The position numbers and the translations under genes were made by a program. DNA of 64,000 nucleotides from Pseudomonas sp. S09G 359 (GTDB taxonomy: Bacteria; Pseudomonadota; Gammaproteobacteria; Pseudomonadales; Pseudomonadaceae), in contig NZ_CP025263.1 in NCBI RefSeq assembly GCF_002843605.1, positions 3,439,501 through 3,503,500 on the forward strand, given 5' to 3'. The notes beneath the pieces were generated by a model. It was not told the DNA's origin. It saw nothing but the letters and a program-made list of their open reading frames with translations, and did no database searches. Below, piece after piece: positions 26,861-36,585 of the stretch. Position 1 is the stretch's first letter. Each line of letters opens with the position of its first letter.

Positions 26861-27727
26861 ATGGAGCCGTACGCATGGCAACCAGTGAGCATAACCCGCA
26901 ATCTTTGTGCCGACAGGCAGACATCTAGGTCTCTCAAACAACACGCTTCGGATGCAGTGATGACAGCGCTTTTTTCCCCTTATATCGGTCTGATGAAAAC
27001 GCTCATTAAGGCTTGGAATCTAGATAGCAAACCTATACAGATCACGTTGGTATCCGCTTCCATAGGCTTTGGAATCGCGGGAGTCCTAGCGTCTATGAAT
27101 CGATCCGGGATGCTGCCGACTGGAGCTTTTGGCTATGTCGAAGGCACAGCAGTGGCCGCCGCTATCATTTCTGGAGTATTAACTCTCGGCGTTCTGGCAT
27201 ATATGGAGCTGTTGGCCGGACAAGCCCAAGAAGAGAAAATACAGACTGTTGAACAACGCGTACGTGAGCACCCTGAAAAGCCCCAACTGGCGTGGGATCT
27301 GGCAAGAGTCAAATTGGAAAGCTACCTAGACCGAAACCTTAGCCAGGTGCAGTCAATTTACTGGCTGACGCTGGTCGTGATGCTTTGTGGTTTTGGGTTC
27401 GTTAGTTATGGTCTCTATCAGGTTTCGGAAAGCGCAGAAAAGCTGCCGGTATCCGTGGTCGCGTCTGCCTCGGGCGTTCTCATCAGCTTCATTGGTGGCT
27501 CTTTTTTGGTGATCTATCGTTCCATCCTTGCTCAATCCAAAGGCTACGTGTCTGTACTTGAAAGGATCAACGCCGTGGGCATGGCTGTGCAGGTCATTGC
27601 GACCATTCCCGAATCTGACCTGGAGCTGAAAAACAAAGGCAAAGCGGCCTTAGCAGAACAGTTGCTCAAGCTGTATGCCGAGCCCTCGACGTCGAAAAAG
27701 GCGAACAAGACGAAAAAGAAGCCGTAA
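26861..27727 (+). CDS. Membrane protein with TRADD-N-associated transmembrane domain
   Basis: 288 residues from ATG 26861, chosen because AGGCGGG precedes it; GTG 26810 and ATG 26959 are alternatives. Two hydrophobic helices lie in the first half (about 65-85 and 100-120). The C-terminal half is the recognisable part: QLAWDLARVKLESYLDRNLSQVQSIYWLTLVVMLCGFGFVSYGLY, then SGVLISFIGGSFLVIYRSILAQSKGYVSVLERINAVGMAVQVI. This pattern matches the two-helix membrane domain linked by comparative genomics to bacterial TRADD-N/Death-like immunity proteins. The tail is lysine-rich. It may be the membrane-acting effector of a defence system whose partners are lost here; this is inference. Confidence 0.65.
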   Translation: MEPYAWQPVSITRNLCADRQTSRSLKQHASDAVMTALFSPYIGLMKTLIKAWNLDSKPIQITLVSASIGFGIAGVLASMNRSGMLPTGAFGYVEGTAVAAAIISGVLTLGVLAYMELLAGQAQEEKIQTVEQRVREHPEKPQLAWDLARVKLESYLDRNLSQVQSIYWLTLVVMLCGFGFVSYGLYQVSESAEKLPVSVVASASGVLISFIGGSFLVIYRSILAQSKGYVSVLERINAVGMAVQVIATIPESDLELKNKGKAALAEQLLKLYAEPSTSKKANKTKKKP

Positions 27728-28245
27728 CCTATGCACGCATAGGACGCCTGGTCAAATTCCCTTAATCGAGTCTACAAATCGGCTGTACGCCATGAAGAAG
27801 CAGGGTGAATACGAGTCAGGAGCTCACCTCGTAGTTAAGCCGACTTCGCGAACAAGCGTACAGTGGAATACGCCACCATCCTGGTAGACCTTCCTCACAA
27901 GTTGTTATTCGCCAAACTGCGCAACCCTTGCTACGAGGGTGATGACCTGGTCGCCGGGCTCCACGTATGCCAATCCGGGCGCCTAACCTACGCCACCCTA
28001 TACCTGGACGACTCAGCGCTGGCTCTTGAGTATGCGGCGTATGTAAAACCAGCTCTTTTCCGCGCGTCGCTATGATGGTCTGTAAGCGTTGAGGGGCGAA
28101 CTTGCAACGACCACGATGACCGTCACAGCCACCAAGACGCGGGCGCGCTGCTCGGCCGCCGTTAGAGAATTGCTAGCCAGCCAATAAGTCTGCCTGCCTC
28201 TATATCGCGCTGGCATAAGCACAGTCGCACGTGAAGAGGGATTGC
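27728..28245. other. Intergenic region upstream of the DUF4062 relic
   Basis: A short palindrome (CCTATGC-AC-GCATAGG, 27728-27743) follows the stop codon, without a T tract. An ORF at 27863-28075 (GTG start, product including GDDLVAGLHVCQSGRLTYAT) is not supported by a ribosome site. Otherwise empty. Confidence 0.4.
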
Positions 28246-28400
28246 ATGAACGTCTTTATTAGCTCAGTCGTCAATTGATTCGGCGAATATAGGGCCGCGT
28301 CCAAGAAGCCGTCTCTCTGGTTGGCCATACGCTGATTACGAGCGAAGAATTTGGGGCGCGTCCGCACTCATCGCAGGTCGCATGCATGATGGGGCGTAAC
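28246..28400 (+). pseudogene. Relic of a DUF4062 protein gene
   Basis: ATG 28246 reads MNVFISSVV, then asparagine and a TGA stop, then FGEYRAA. One base out of frame from about 28300 it continues QEAVSLVGHTLITSEEFGARPHSSQVACMM. Line by line this parallels the start of the intact gene at 55309 (VKVFISSVVRGFEAYRASARKAVGLLQHQTIMCEDFGARPDSSEVACM). It carries one stop and one frameshift, and homology ends near 28400, just before the 3' end of the 1504-codon gene. It shows that the DUF4062 module once existed at this site too. Confidence 0.8.
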
Positions 28401-28469
28401 GATCCAAGTCCGAAACATCTTAAGCCCCCGCCAAAGATAAAGGCTCCATAGATCGCCACCAAGTACAAA

Positions 28470-31400
28470 CTACGAGATAGGGATGTCATCAGTATTCGCA
28501 GTGTCAACGGAGTCTTCAGTTGTGATGTCCTCCTTTAGGATAAGCGCCGCCCCCTTGTTCAAGCCTCCTAACGATATAGATCCTCGGGGCGTCCAAGGAA
28601 GTGAGCCCAACGGGTCGGAAAACACATGTAGTTCAGTGTTGTAGCCTTTCTCCAAACCAGAAACGATCACTAGATAGAAGTTGGTTTGACAGTCACGAGC
28701 TCTACGAAACTCATTGTCCGTGAGTACGACTTGAGAGGGGGCTTCGCGGGCAAAGGATTTCATTTCAATAAATTTTTCCCACCCGATGGCCCCGTCAGCT
28801 CCCACACCCCGGTTGGCTTGAAAATCGGCCAGGGGGAATTCATCGGTGTTGAACACAGCGTGCACGTACGCCCACGCCCGCTTTTGTAGCTGGGCCGAGT
28901 CGTACTCGGTGCGTACAGCTGGAGGAGCCTTAGTGCCCGCTGCAGGCATCTTGGATTCAGGAGCCCTGTCACGCAGCGGCTTTTCTTTCTGTACTTTCAG
29001 GCCTGTCTGTTTCAGCTCTGCTCCGTCAATGAGTACGGAGGAAAATACGAACTCATCAGGAAGGGTTTTGAGCTGTCGAGATTGATAGGGTTCGGGACTC
29101 GACTCTTCCCGGATGGTGCCATTATTGGTCTGCTTGCCGATTTTCCTGCGACCAGTAACTCCTATCCGGTCTTTTTGCTGGATAAGTGCCTCCAGACTGG
29201 CTTCTCGACTATCGACTGCCAATTGGATGTCGGTGCCGCGAACATGATCCTCACTGGAGGCCCATGCCGCACCCCAAGCCAAAGCAATCGCCCGCCTGCG
29301 GTTCGCACTGGCAAATCGTGACAATGCCAAGCCACCATATTCATGTCTACCGATCGCATTTGGATGATCGAAATGCAGCGCCACTGCCTCACAATCTGCA
29401 TGAGCCCGCACGCATACGGGAACGGGGCGCTCATCCTTAGGTCGCACTTCGATGAGTAACTCACCTTCGGAATGAATAAAGAGATTCAGCCCATTCAGGC
29501 GATCCCATGGCGCCATAGCGCGGTAGGATTGCTCATCCTCTCTTGCAAGGTCGGTTTTAAGGATTCTGATTGCTTCTTTGACACGCAACTGCAGATGGTC
29601 GTCGGTAGCTGAGGATCTGCTCCTCGGTCGATCGCTGATTTCCAAACGTTCCAATCCCAGCACCGTCAGCAGATGAGATATGTGATCGGTGGCGCAGGGA
29701 GCGTTCCAGAGGTTGATTTTTCCTGGAGGCAATTTGGCAAAGTCGTAGAAATGCATAGGGCGTTTCCGCGACCATGATCCATTGGACAGCAGTGGAAGGC
29801 TGCTGAGCAGACGACGATCGCTCGCGGTAGGTTTTTCCAGTAACTGATCCATGTGTCTGTAGATATCAATCAATGAGGAATCAAGCTCAGGGTAATATGG
29901 GTCTTTCGCAATGGTTTCCAGCTCCCTGACGCATGCTGCGAGATCTGGGGTGCCTACATTCAGCGCCAGCCAGAGCGGAGATAATTTTCTATCGTTGAGC
30001 ACGAAAGCTTGTCGGCTATGAAAAATATCCTTTCCCATGAACACTGCAGTGGGTGACAACCAGTTTCCGGTCGTTCGGGTGGTCATGCACGGTGCGATCA
30101 GGCCTCTGCGAGATCGAGATATACCGAACTTACCCCGAAGGCTTGCGACAGTTAAATCGCCCACTGACGCGTCTTGGGAGGGCACTGACTGGCCTTGAGG
30201 GCAATGTCCTGCCAAGGCTTGGTAGAGGCGCATAATGTCCACGACATTCGTCTGGTCATCCTCATCGCGTGCTTGTTCAAGAGCTGCCACCAACTTTGTT
30301 GCCGACGGATTGACCTCCATCCCGAGAGCTCGCGCAAAATGGCTGTTTGCATCAGCCTCGCCTAATTGTGTGGCGAATCGGGACTCATCATAAAGGGCAA
30401 GCGTGACCTTGGTTCTGATCACAAGAGTTGAAGGCCTGCACAGCTTCCCCGTGGTGTCGGGGAACCACTGTTGTTCGATCAAGCGAGCGAGCCAGGTAGT
30501 TGGGACTTCCGGCCCTTTGTGCCGGTAATAATCCTTGACCGCGTAGGTGTTGCTCAACGGTTCAATAAGCGCCCAGTTGGAGTCTATGCAATGGAACAGT
30601 GCGATGGAGCGTTCATGAGCGGCAGCTGTTTTGCGCCGGTTTGCCTTCGCCTTACCTTCCGTTTTTGTGCGGCGCAAGTCATGCACCACTCGATCGAGGT
30701 CAGGAGACAAGAAGTCGGACTTCAAGCCTCCCTGTGCTCGTCCCAGAAAGCGTTTTGCTGCGGCTTGGGCGCTTAACAGCTGGTGTGCCGAGTTTGAGGT
30801 GACGGATATAAACCTTGGAATGTTCGCTGCGCCCAGCAGCATCAAGAAACGTTTCGCGCCTCTCTTTCGGTTCGTCGGCGAGTTGGAGTCCGAAGCGATT
30901 CGCTTTAAGGATCTGCTGGTTTTGAAAACATCGGCATAGGTTGATGATGCCCATAGCAGGTTAGCGGTGTTGGCCGCCGCACGAGGCCACGTATCTTGGA
31001 CGTCAGCGATTGTCGAGGGCAGATAAACCTCAGTGGGCAACGCCATGGTTTTGAGGGGCTTAATCTTGCCCTGATCATCCTCCTCATAATGGAAGGCTTC
31101 GATCAGTAAAGCCTGGCCGACTGCCAAGCCGAGCGAGGTAGGGTGACGCTCAGTGACCTGTTCAAACAGATCCCGCAGCCCTAGAAGGTCTGAGTGGGTT
31201 GCTTCAAGTGGAGACTCACCATAGCGACGAGAGAACGCTTGAAGGGCGTGTTCGGCAGTCACGTCATCAACGTAGTTGGCTGACTCACCAAGCCAATCCA
31301 GGACGGGTTTGTAAATGGGCTCGCAAAAGCTCGGATGTATCACTTCACACAGCTGATGGCTTTGCACGACATCAATTTCAGACGCCTCTGACACTAGCCA

Positions 31401-32984
31401 TGTGGAAGCGAAGTCAGGATCAAGGGCAGCCGTTCTCGCACCATCTGCTAATGGTACCCAGCGTGAATCGAGCAGCTCCCAATCGTCGGATAACTCTACA
31501 CACCTCAGCGCAAGGTCAAGCAACCATGTTGGCGATTTGTCGATGAACCCGTCGGCGTTGCAATGCTTGAGGAGATCGCTCAGCCCAATCTGTGGTGAAA
31601 CCGCAATGGCATCCAGAACCTCCCGCCACCTGCCGCCGCTATCGCGCATGTTAGAGGGAAGCATTGGAGCGCCGCTTACCTCCAGATGATCGGACTCAGT
31701 AAGCAAGCCATCCGCACCTTCGTCACAGTACGAGACTCTGGATAATGCGTACTCTCCGTTGATGAGTGTGGGGCACGCTACAAACGTTTCAACCGACTTG
31801 ACCCATTGCTCGGCAAATTGCGTGTTCACCCAGGATGATGAGCTGGTGGTTCGCGCCGCGACTGGGACGATATACCAACTCAGGGGAGATCCGTGTTGCG
31901 CAAGGTAAACGCCGAGGCCTCCGATAACCCTCGATGATGTTTCAATCAGCCACTTATTCCACGGCTCAGAAACCAGTTCCTCCCTCGCAGTGGACGGATC
32001 AAATTGGGCATCGAGTGAGAAAGCAGTGTTTGTATGGATTTTTGTTGGCAGCGCTACGTGAATCCTTCCGTTTGCAACGCCATCGGACGGTAAGGCAATC
32101 CCGATAGGTGTATGGGTACCAGTTGCTTTTCCACCTCGCGCCTTATCGGCAGGTACGGCCACTTCGCAAACGTAGCGCTCCCACGTGCGCTCGTCCACGG
32201 CAAACGAGGTGCGGGTGGCGTTGCATCGGACGTCACCTACATTCAAAGTGATATGCTTTGCATCTCCACACTGATTGATCTTCAGAACGCTTTCCATCTG
32301 GCCCTGATCGATCTCATGCACGGTGATCGAACGAACGTGATCCAGAAAAATAAGATCGCTGGGCGTCCACTCATTAAACCATTGCTTCAGGAATTGGTGG
32401 TCATACTCCTGATCCAGGTTGATGGTCAACAGCGTATGTTGGCCCGCCGGATCATAGAAATCCGGGATTGGAAGCGATTCTTCTACTTGAACTGCATGGT
32501 TGTTTCTTGCACCGAAGTGAAAAGGAGGGCTATGGACGGTCAGGTTTTGACCGATTCGCCCTAGAGTTTTAAGGCCTACGCCGAACCGTCCTTTCAAACT
32601 GGATTCTTGCCGCTTAGTCGAATAGAACGGATAGATCATCGGGAGGACATGTGGCAGTTCGACGGGGGCTCCGTCATGAACGATCACCAGTTGCCTAAAA
32701 CCGTCGAACGTTCGGGTTCCAAACCTTACAATCGTAGCGCCCAAATCGTCGGCATTTTGTACAACCTCACGTAGGCCTTGAAACGGGTCAGTGTTCATTA
32801 GCCGCGCGCCTTGGTTTCCACCACTGAGCACTTCGGTCATGACTTCTGGCTGAGTCGTTTGAAGTCGTTCCAACTCCGTCAACGCAGCTTCGGCATATTC
32901 TCTGGAGCGAATCGTCTGCTGATTAAAGGATGAGGGAGAGGTGTAGCAAGCGTTCGCATGCTCACGTCCAAGTTGTGCGTCCAT
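28470..32984 (-). CDS. Sacsin/Hsp90-like (GHKL) ATPase with C-terminal DUF3883-like nuclease domain
   Basis: 1504 residues from ATG 32984, with AAAGGA upstream. The N-terminal GHKL ATPase shows REVVQNADDLGA (E73, N77), VIVHDGAPVE (D104) and KGRFGVGLKTLG (131-142), as in sacsin-type proteins. About 1000 residues of unrecognised helical sequence follow. Near the C-terminus, FQANRGVGADGAIGWEKFIEMKSFAREAPSQVVLTDNEFRRA matches DUF3883-type domains with an E-x-K core of the PD-(D/E)XK fold. Large single-gene ATPase-nuclease proteins are common in phage-defence islands; a restriction-like role is likely but inferred. It is transcribed away from the integrase. Confidence 0.8.
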   Translation of the reverse strand: MDAQLGREHANACYTSPSSFNQQTIRSREYAEAALTELERLQTTQPEVMTEVLSGGNQGARLMNTDPFQGLREVVQNADDLGATIVRFGTRTFDGFRQLVIVHDGAPVELPHVLPMIYPFYSTKRQESSLKGRFGVGLKTLGRIGQNLTVHSPPFHFGARNNHAVQVEESLPIPDFYDPAGQHTLLTINLDQEYDHQFLKQWFNEWTPSDLIFLDHVRSITVHEIDQGQMESVLKINQCGDAKHITLNVGDVRCNATRTSFAVDERTWERYVCEVAVPADKARGGKATGTHTPIGIALPSDGVANGRIHVALPTKIHTNTAFSLDAQFDPSTAREELVSEPWNKWLIETSSRVIGGLGVYLAQHGSPLSWYIVPVAARTTSSSSWVNTQFAEQWVKSVETFVACPTLINGEYALSRVSYCDEGADGLLTESDHLEVSGAPMLPSNMRDSGGRWREVLDAIAVSPQIGLSDLLKHCNADGFIDKSPTWLLDLALRCVELSDDWELLDSRWVPLADGARTAALDPDFASTWLVSEASEIDVVQSHQLCEVIHPSFCEPIYKPVLDWLGESANYVDDVTAEHALQAFSRRYGESPLEATHSDLLGLRDLFEQVTERHPTSLGLAVGQALLIEAFHYEEDDQGKIKPLKTMALPTEVYLPSTIADVQDTWPRAAANTANLLWASSTYADVFKTSRSLKRIASDSNSPTNRKRGAKRFLMLLGAANIPRFISVTSNSAHQLLSAQAAAKRFLGRAQGGLKSDFLSPDLDRVVHDLRRTKTEGKAKANRRKTAAAHERSIALFHCIDSNWALIEPLSNTYAVKDYYRHKGPEVPTTWLARLIEQQWFPDTTGKLCRPSTLVIRTKVTLALYDESRFATQLGEADANSHFARALGMEVNPSATKLVAALEQARDEDDQTNVVDIMRLYQALAGHCPQGQSVPSQDASVGDLTVASLRGKFGISRSRRGLIAPCMTTRTTGNWLSPTAVFMGKDIFHSRQAFVLNDRKLSPLWLALNVGTPDLAACVRELETIAKDPYYPELDSSLIDIYRHMDQLLEKPTASDRRLLSSLPLLSNGSWSRKRPMHFYDFAKLPPGKINLWNAPCATDHISHLLTVLGLERLEISDRPRSRSSATDDHLQLRVKEAIRILKTDLAREDEQSYRAMAPWDRLNGLNLFIHSEGELLIEVRPKDERPVPVCVRAHADCEAVALHFDHPNAIGRHEYGGLALSRFASANRRRAIALAWGAAWASSEDHVRGTDIQLAVDSREASLEALIQQKDRIGVTGRRKIGKQTNNGTIREESSPEPYQSRQLKTLPDEFVFSSVLIDGAELKQTGLKVQKEKPLRDRAPESKMPAAGTKAPPAVRTEYDSAQLQKRAWAYVHAVFNTDEFPLADFQANRGVGADGAIGWEKFIEMKSFAREAPSQVVLTDNEFRRARDCQTNFYLVIVSGLEKGYNTELHVFSDPLGSLPWTPRGSISLGGLNKGAALILKEDITTEDSVDTANTDDIPIS

Positions 32985-33268
32985 ATCAAATCCTTTTGGC
33001 AGGGTGCCTGATGGGCCGGATGGGGGCTTGCTTCCCTTGGCACCTGGCAGCAGTAAACTGACTTGTAGTTACTAACGGCATCATGCTGTCCAAGCGCCCT
33101 CCGCAAGTCAATGCAGTCTGTCATTGGAGCGGTTGAACCGCTTGCCGGTCGATCAGTGAATTCCTCATCTACGCAAGTACGGTCAGCCGAAAAGGGCAGA
33201 GCCTTGTCCGTGAGTTACCACGATAAGTTGGGTTAGAGTTTGTGCTTGCTCATTCCAAGGGCCACGCC

Positions 33269-34225
33269 TTAAAGCCGATTGGGGTTTGTCGTCGGCGTTG
33301 CTGCGGCACGCAGAGCGATTCCACCAAACGAAACGCTAGCATCCACATACCGCAACGCCGACTTCATATCCTTCCAGCCCACATAGCTCATCAGCCCCTT
33401 GATGTCCCACCCATTGGCAGAGGCCCAGGTTGCAAAGCCACGTCGCATCGAGTGGGCGCTGTACAGCTCTTCAGGCAGCCCGGCTTCCTTGAAGATCCGT
33501 CGCAGCATCGGAATCAGGCTATGGGGTTGGATGGCCTTGTCCGCCAAATTCCCCCAGCGATCCAGGCGGCGGAAGACAGGGCCCTTCGCGAGACCTGCAA
33601 CGGTAATCCAGTTGATATAAGCCTCGACCGGACACAGCATTGTCAGCGCCGGCGTCTGAAAGGTTGTCCCCTCGTGCAGGCGATCACCCTTGGTGTGCGG
33701 CAGGAAGAACGTGATGCCTTCACCGCTATAGGCTTTTGTGTTCTCCACCGTGAGCCTGGCCAACTCATCCCCGCGGAATCCCCGCCAGAATCCGATCAGC
33801 ACCATTGCCACCGAGCGACGGTGGCGCAGCAGCGTCTTGTAGTCACCGCGGTCGAGCGCGGCGGCGGCTTCTGCTTCCAGCCACTTCACGGCTTGTTCGA
33901 GATGCGTGAGTAGGAGGGGCGCAGCCTGCTTGACCTGGGCGGGATGCACGACACGGATGCCCTTGATCATCTGGCGCACGTTAGGCGTCTTGGTCGGGTC
34001 TGGGAATCCTTGGGTGATATGCCACTGCGCCAGCGCGGCCAAACGCTGCTTAAGCGTGCTGATCGCATGCTTGTCGGCGTATTCAGCCAAGTAGCGAACG
34101 ATACCGTCGCCTGTGGTGGGCAGGTAGCCGCCCCACGTCACTTCGAAGTGCTCGATCGCAGCTCGATAGCTTTTGCGGGTGTTCTCCCGGGTACCTGCCT
34201 TTAGGTACCGGTCAGCCTTATCCAT
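33269..34225 (-). CDS. Tyrosine site-specific integrase of a genomic island
   Basis: 318 residues from ATG 34225. The SAM-like core-binding domain covers 1-100 (TRENTRKSYRAAIEHFEVTW, TLKQRLAALAQWHIT). All catalytic residues are present: R151 (FRGDELARL), K179 (PHTKGDRL), H258 and R261 (AHSMRRGFATW), W284 in the usual His position (YVGWKDMKSALRYVD) and Y293. It should integrate and excise a mobile element. A second copy of its first 88 bases lies at 41362-41449 in the same orientation, bracketing qatABCD. No tRNA gene, the usual attachment site, is visible beside it. Confidence 0.9.
   Translation of the reverse strand: MDKADRYLKAGTRENTRKSYRAAIEHFEVTWGGYLPTTGDGIVRYLAEYADKHAISTLKQRLAALAQWHITQGFPDPTKTPNVRQMIKGIRVVHPAQVKQAAPLLLTHLEQAVKWLEAEAAAALDRGDYKTLLRHRRSVAMVLIGFWRGFRGDELARLTVENTKAYSGEGITFFLPHTKGDRLHEGTTFQTPALTMLCPVEAYINWITVAGLAKGPVFRRLDRWGNLADKAIQPHSLIPMLRRIFKEAGLPEELYSAHSMRRGFATWASANGWDIKGLMSYVGWKDMKSALRYVDASVSFGGIALRAAATPTTNPNRL
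34121..34208. repeat. Direct repeat copy 1 (integrase 5' end)
   Basis: 88 bases within the intact integrase gene. By eye 84 of 88 match 41362-41449, with no gaps. Confidence 0.85.
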
Positions 34226-34627
34226 CGAGCTTTGCCTTCAAAATCAGCGGTTTCTATTGGTTCGTTTCTTGGCGATTCCACTACCGTCGCCAGCCTGAGA
34301 TGCATACCTGATGGAAGAACACTAACCTTCAGCTCGCTCCGGTTCCGCACCATAGTGTACGGCTAAAGTGCTCTCCATGTGCCCATCGATCTCGTCTAGA
34401 CACTAGGCTCGACTTGAAATACCAGCTGGCAGGCAGGGGAGCATCTTGCAGAGTGCTTTGAAATCAGCATGCATTGCGTCGAATGGCGTATTGACATCAG
34501 TAAGCGGATCTTGGCCTACTCGCTGCAAATCTTGAATCTTAGAACGTGATCTAGTGGATGGAGGCCGCTGTTTTGAGCTGGGTCATGCTATCGAGTGATA
34601 TCTAAAGCTAGAAAGGGAGTTCTTCGC
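34226..34627. other. Divergent promoter region between the integrase and qatA
   Basis: 402 bases without a supported gene. It separates the leftward integrase from the rightward qat operon and should contain both promoters. No hairpin or operator could be defined. Confidence 0.5.
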
Positions 34628-36577
34628 ATGTTCCTGAATGACCAGGAGACAGCTACCGACCTGCTGTATTACACGCCCATTGCCAAAACAGTGGAGCGCT
34701 TGCTCCGCGAATCGCGAGGAGCCCCGGTCACCATTGGCGTGCACGGGGACTGGGGGGCCGGTAAATCCAGCGTTCTAAGGATGACCGAGCAACTTCTTAA
34801 AGCTGATAAGCGAGTCTGCTGCATATGGTTCAACGGATGGACATTCGAAGGCTTTGAGGATGCGAAAACCGTCGTTATCCAGACCATCGTTGATGAACTG
34901 CGGCGTGCTCGCCCGGACTCAGCTAAGGTGGCCGACGCAGCGAAGAAGGTCTTGCGTCGCGTTGATTGGTTCAAGCTGGCCAAGCAAGCTGGTGGATTAG
35001 GGCTCACCGCGCTCACTGGCATTCCTAGCATTGACCAACTTAAGGGCGCGGTGGAGTCAATCACTGCGTTTGTGCAAAATCCAGGCGATCATTTGAGTAT
35101 TGAGGGGCTCAAGGGCCTAGCTGAGAAGGCCGGCGGCTTCATCAAGGATGCTGAGAAGGAGTCTGAGCAGCTTCCCGAGCACATGCACAAATTCCGGGTC
35201 GAGTTTGAGGAGCTGCTGACGGCTGCAGACATTGACCAGTTGGTGGTCATCGTTGATGACCTTGACCGCTGCTTACCCAAGACAGCCATTGCCACGCTGG
35301 AGGCCATTCGGCTCTTCCTCTTCGTCAATCGGACAGCGTTCGTGGTGGGTGCTGACGAGGCCATGATCGAGTATGCGGTGCGCGAGCACTTCCCAGACCT
35401 TCCACAAGGTGCGGGGCCAGTGACCTATGCACGTAACTACCTCGAGAAGCTAATCCAGGTACCGTTCCGGATCCCAGCGCTTGGACTGGCAGAGACCCGT
35501 AGCTACATCACGCTGCTTCAGCTCGAAAGCTTCGTCAGGACGGATGACGATCGATTCAAAAAACTTTTGCACACCGCCCAGCAGGACATGCTTAGGCCGT
35601 GGAAGAGCACGGGCCTAGATCGCAAAGCTGTGGCTGGCGCTTTCGGCAGCCCGCTTCCCGACTTTGCCCAGGAGGCGTTGGACACCAGTGCCTTGCTGGC
35701 GCGGATTCTAAGCGAGGGCACCCGAGGCAATCCGCGACAGATCAAACGTTTCCTCAACTCCATGATGTTGCGTTACGCCGTTGCCGATGCGCGAGGTTTT
35801 GCAGAGGACATCCGTCGGCCGATACTTGCGAAAATCATGCTGGCTGAGCGTTTTAATCCTGACTTTTATGAGCAACTGGCCAGGATCGCGAGTGTGGAGG
35901 CGGACGGTACAGTACCCGCCATAGCCGAGCTAGAAAAACGGGCGAACAAGTCTAAAGCGGCCGCCTCAGAGCCGGAGGAAGGGAAAAGCTCAGCGAAGCT
36001 CAAGGCTGTGGCCCGCTCCGGCGATGTGAACGATTGGGAAAAGAGCGACTGGATCAGCAATTGGGCGGCGATCGAACCCACGCTCACCGGCGTTGATCTG
36101 CGCCCCTACATCTTCGTGACCCGCGACAAGCGTAGTTCCCTAATGGGGCAGGTCGCAGTGGGGCATCTCGAGGCGCTTGTCGACAAGCTGATGGGCCCGC
36201 CATTGCAGATCCGGCAGGCGGCCACGAAGAAAGAGATCTTGGGATTGGCTGAGGTTGATGCCGAAACGGTTTTCGACGCACTTCGAGATCAAATAATCCA
36301 GGCGGACAGTTTTGCGGATCAACCCAAGGGCGTGCCGGGCCTGATTGAACTCGTCAAGCAGCGTCCTGCGTTACAGAAGCGCTTAGTCGAGTTCATCCGA
36401 TCGCTGCCCACGCCGAAGCTGGGAATGTGGGCTCCCGCCCCATGGCATGAGTGCCTTAAAGACACTGCTGCTATCCATGGCCTTGAGGGGATTTTGAGAG
36501 GCTGGAGTCAGCAAGTCGAGAACGAAACGCTTCAGAAGGCAGCCAAGCGCGTACTTGAATTCAGCGGGAAATCATAA
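34628..36577 (+). CDS. qatA: QatA, KAP-family P-loop ATPase of the QatABCD defence system
   Basis: 649 residues from ATG 34628, with GGGAG eight bases upstream; an in-frame start at 34595 lacks a site. Walker A is GDWGAGKS at 40-47, followed by the KAP marker VCCIWFNGWTFEG, and Walker B is VVIVDDLDRC with DDLDR at 210-214. This is the KAP class of STAND-like ATPases. Followed by a Gly/Ser/Pro-rich protein, a QueC-like enzyme and a TatD-like nuclease, it makes the exact qatABCD order known to protect against phage. It is likely the sensor or motor of the complex. Confidence 0.92.
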   Translation: MFLNDQETATDLLYYTPIAKTVERLLRESRGAPVTIGVHGDWGAGKSSVLRMTEQLLKADKRVCCIWFNGWTFEGFEDAKTVVIQTIVDELRRARPDSAKVADAAKKVLRRVDWFKLAKQAGGLGLTALTGIPSIDQLKGAVESITAFVQNPGDHLSIEGLKGLAEKAGGFIKDAEKESEQLPEHMHKFRVEFEELLTAADIDQLVVIVDDLDRCLPKTAIATLEAIRLFLFVNRTAFVVGADEAMIEYAVREHFPDLPQGAGPVTYARNYLEKLIQVPFRIPALGLAETRSYITLLQLESFVRTDDDRFKKLLHTAQQDMLRPWKSTGLDRKAVAGAFGSPLPDFAQEALDTSALLARILSEGTRGNPRQIKRFLNSMMLRYAVADARGFAEDIRRPILAKIMLAERFNPDFYEQLARIASVEADGTVPAIAELEKRANKSKAAASEPEEGKSSAKLKAVARSGDVNDWEKSDWISNWAAIEPTLTGVDLRPYIFVTRDKRSSLMGQVAVGHLEALVDKLMGPPLQIRQAATKKEILGLAEVDAETVFDALRDQIIQADSFADQPKGVPGLIELVKQRPALQKRLVEFIRSLPTPKLGMWAPAPWHECLKDTAAIHGLEGILRGWSQQVENETLQKAAKRVLEFSGKS

Positions 36578-36585
36578 GGATTCAT

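Noticed and set aside
27728..27743. Terminator after the TRADD-N-type gene
   Set aside because: The palindrome has only a two-base centre and no T tract.
34226..34400. tRNA gene as an integration site beside the integrase
   Set aside because: I looked for T-loop and acceptor-like sequence on both sides and found none.
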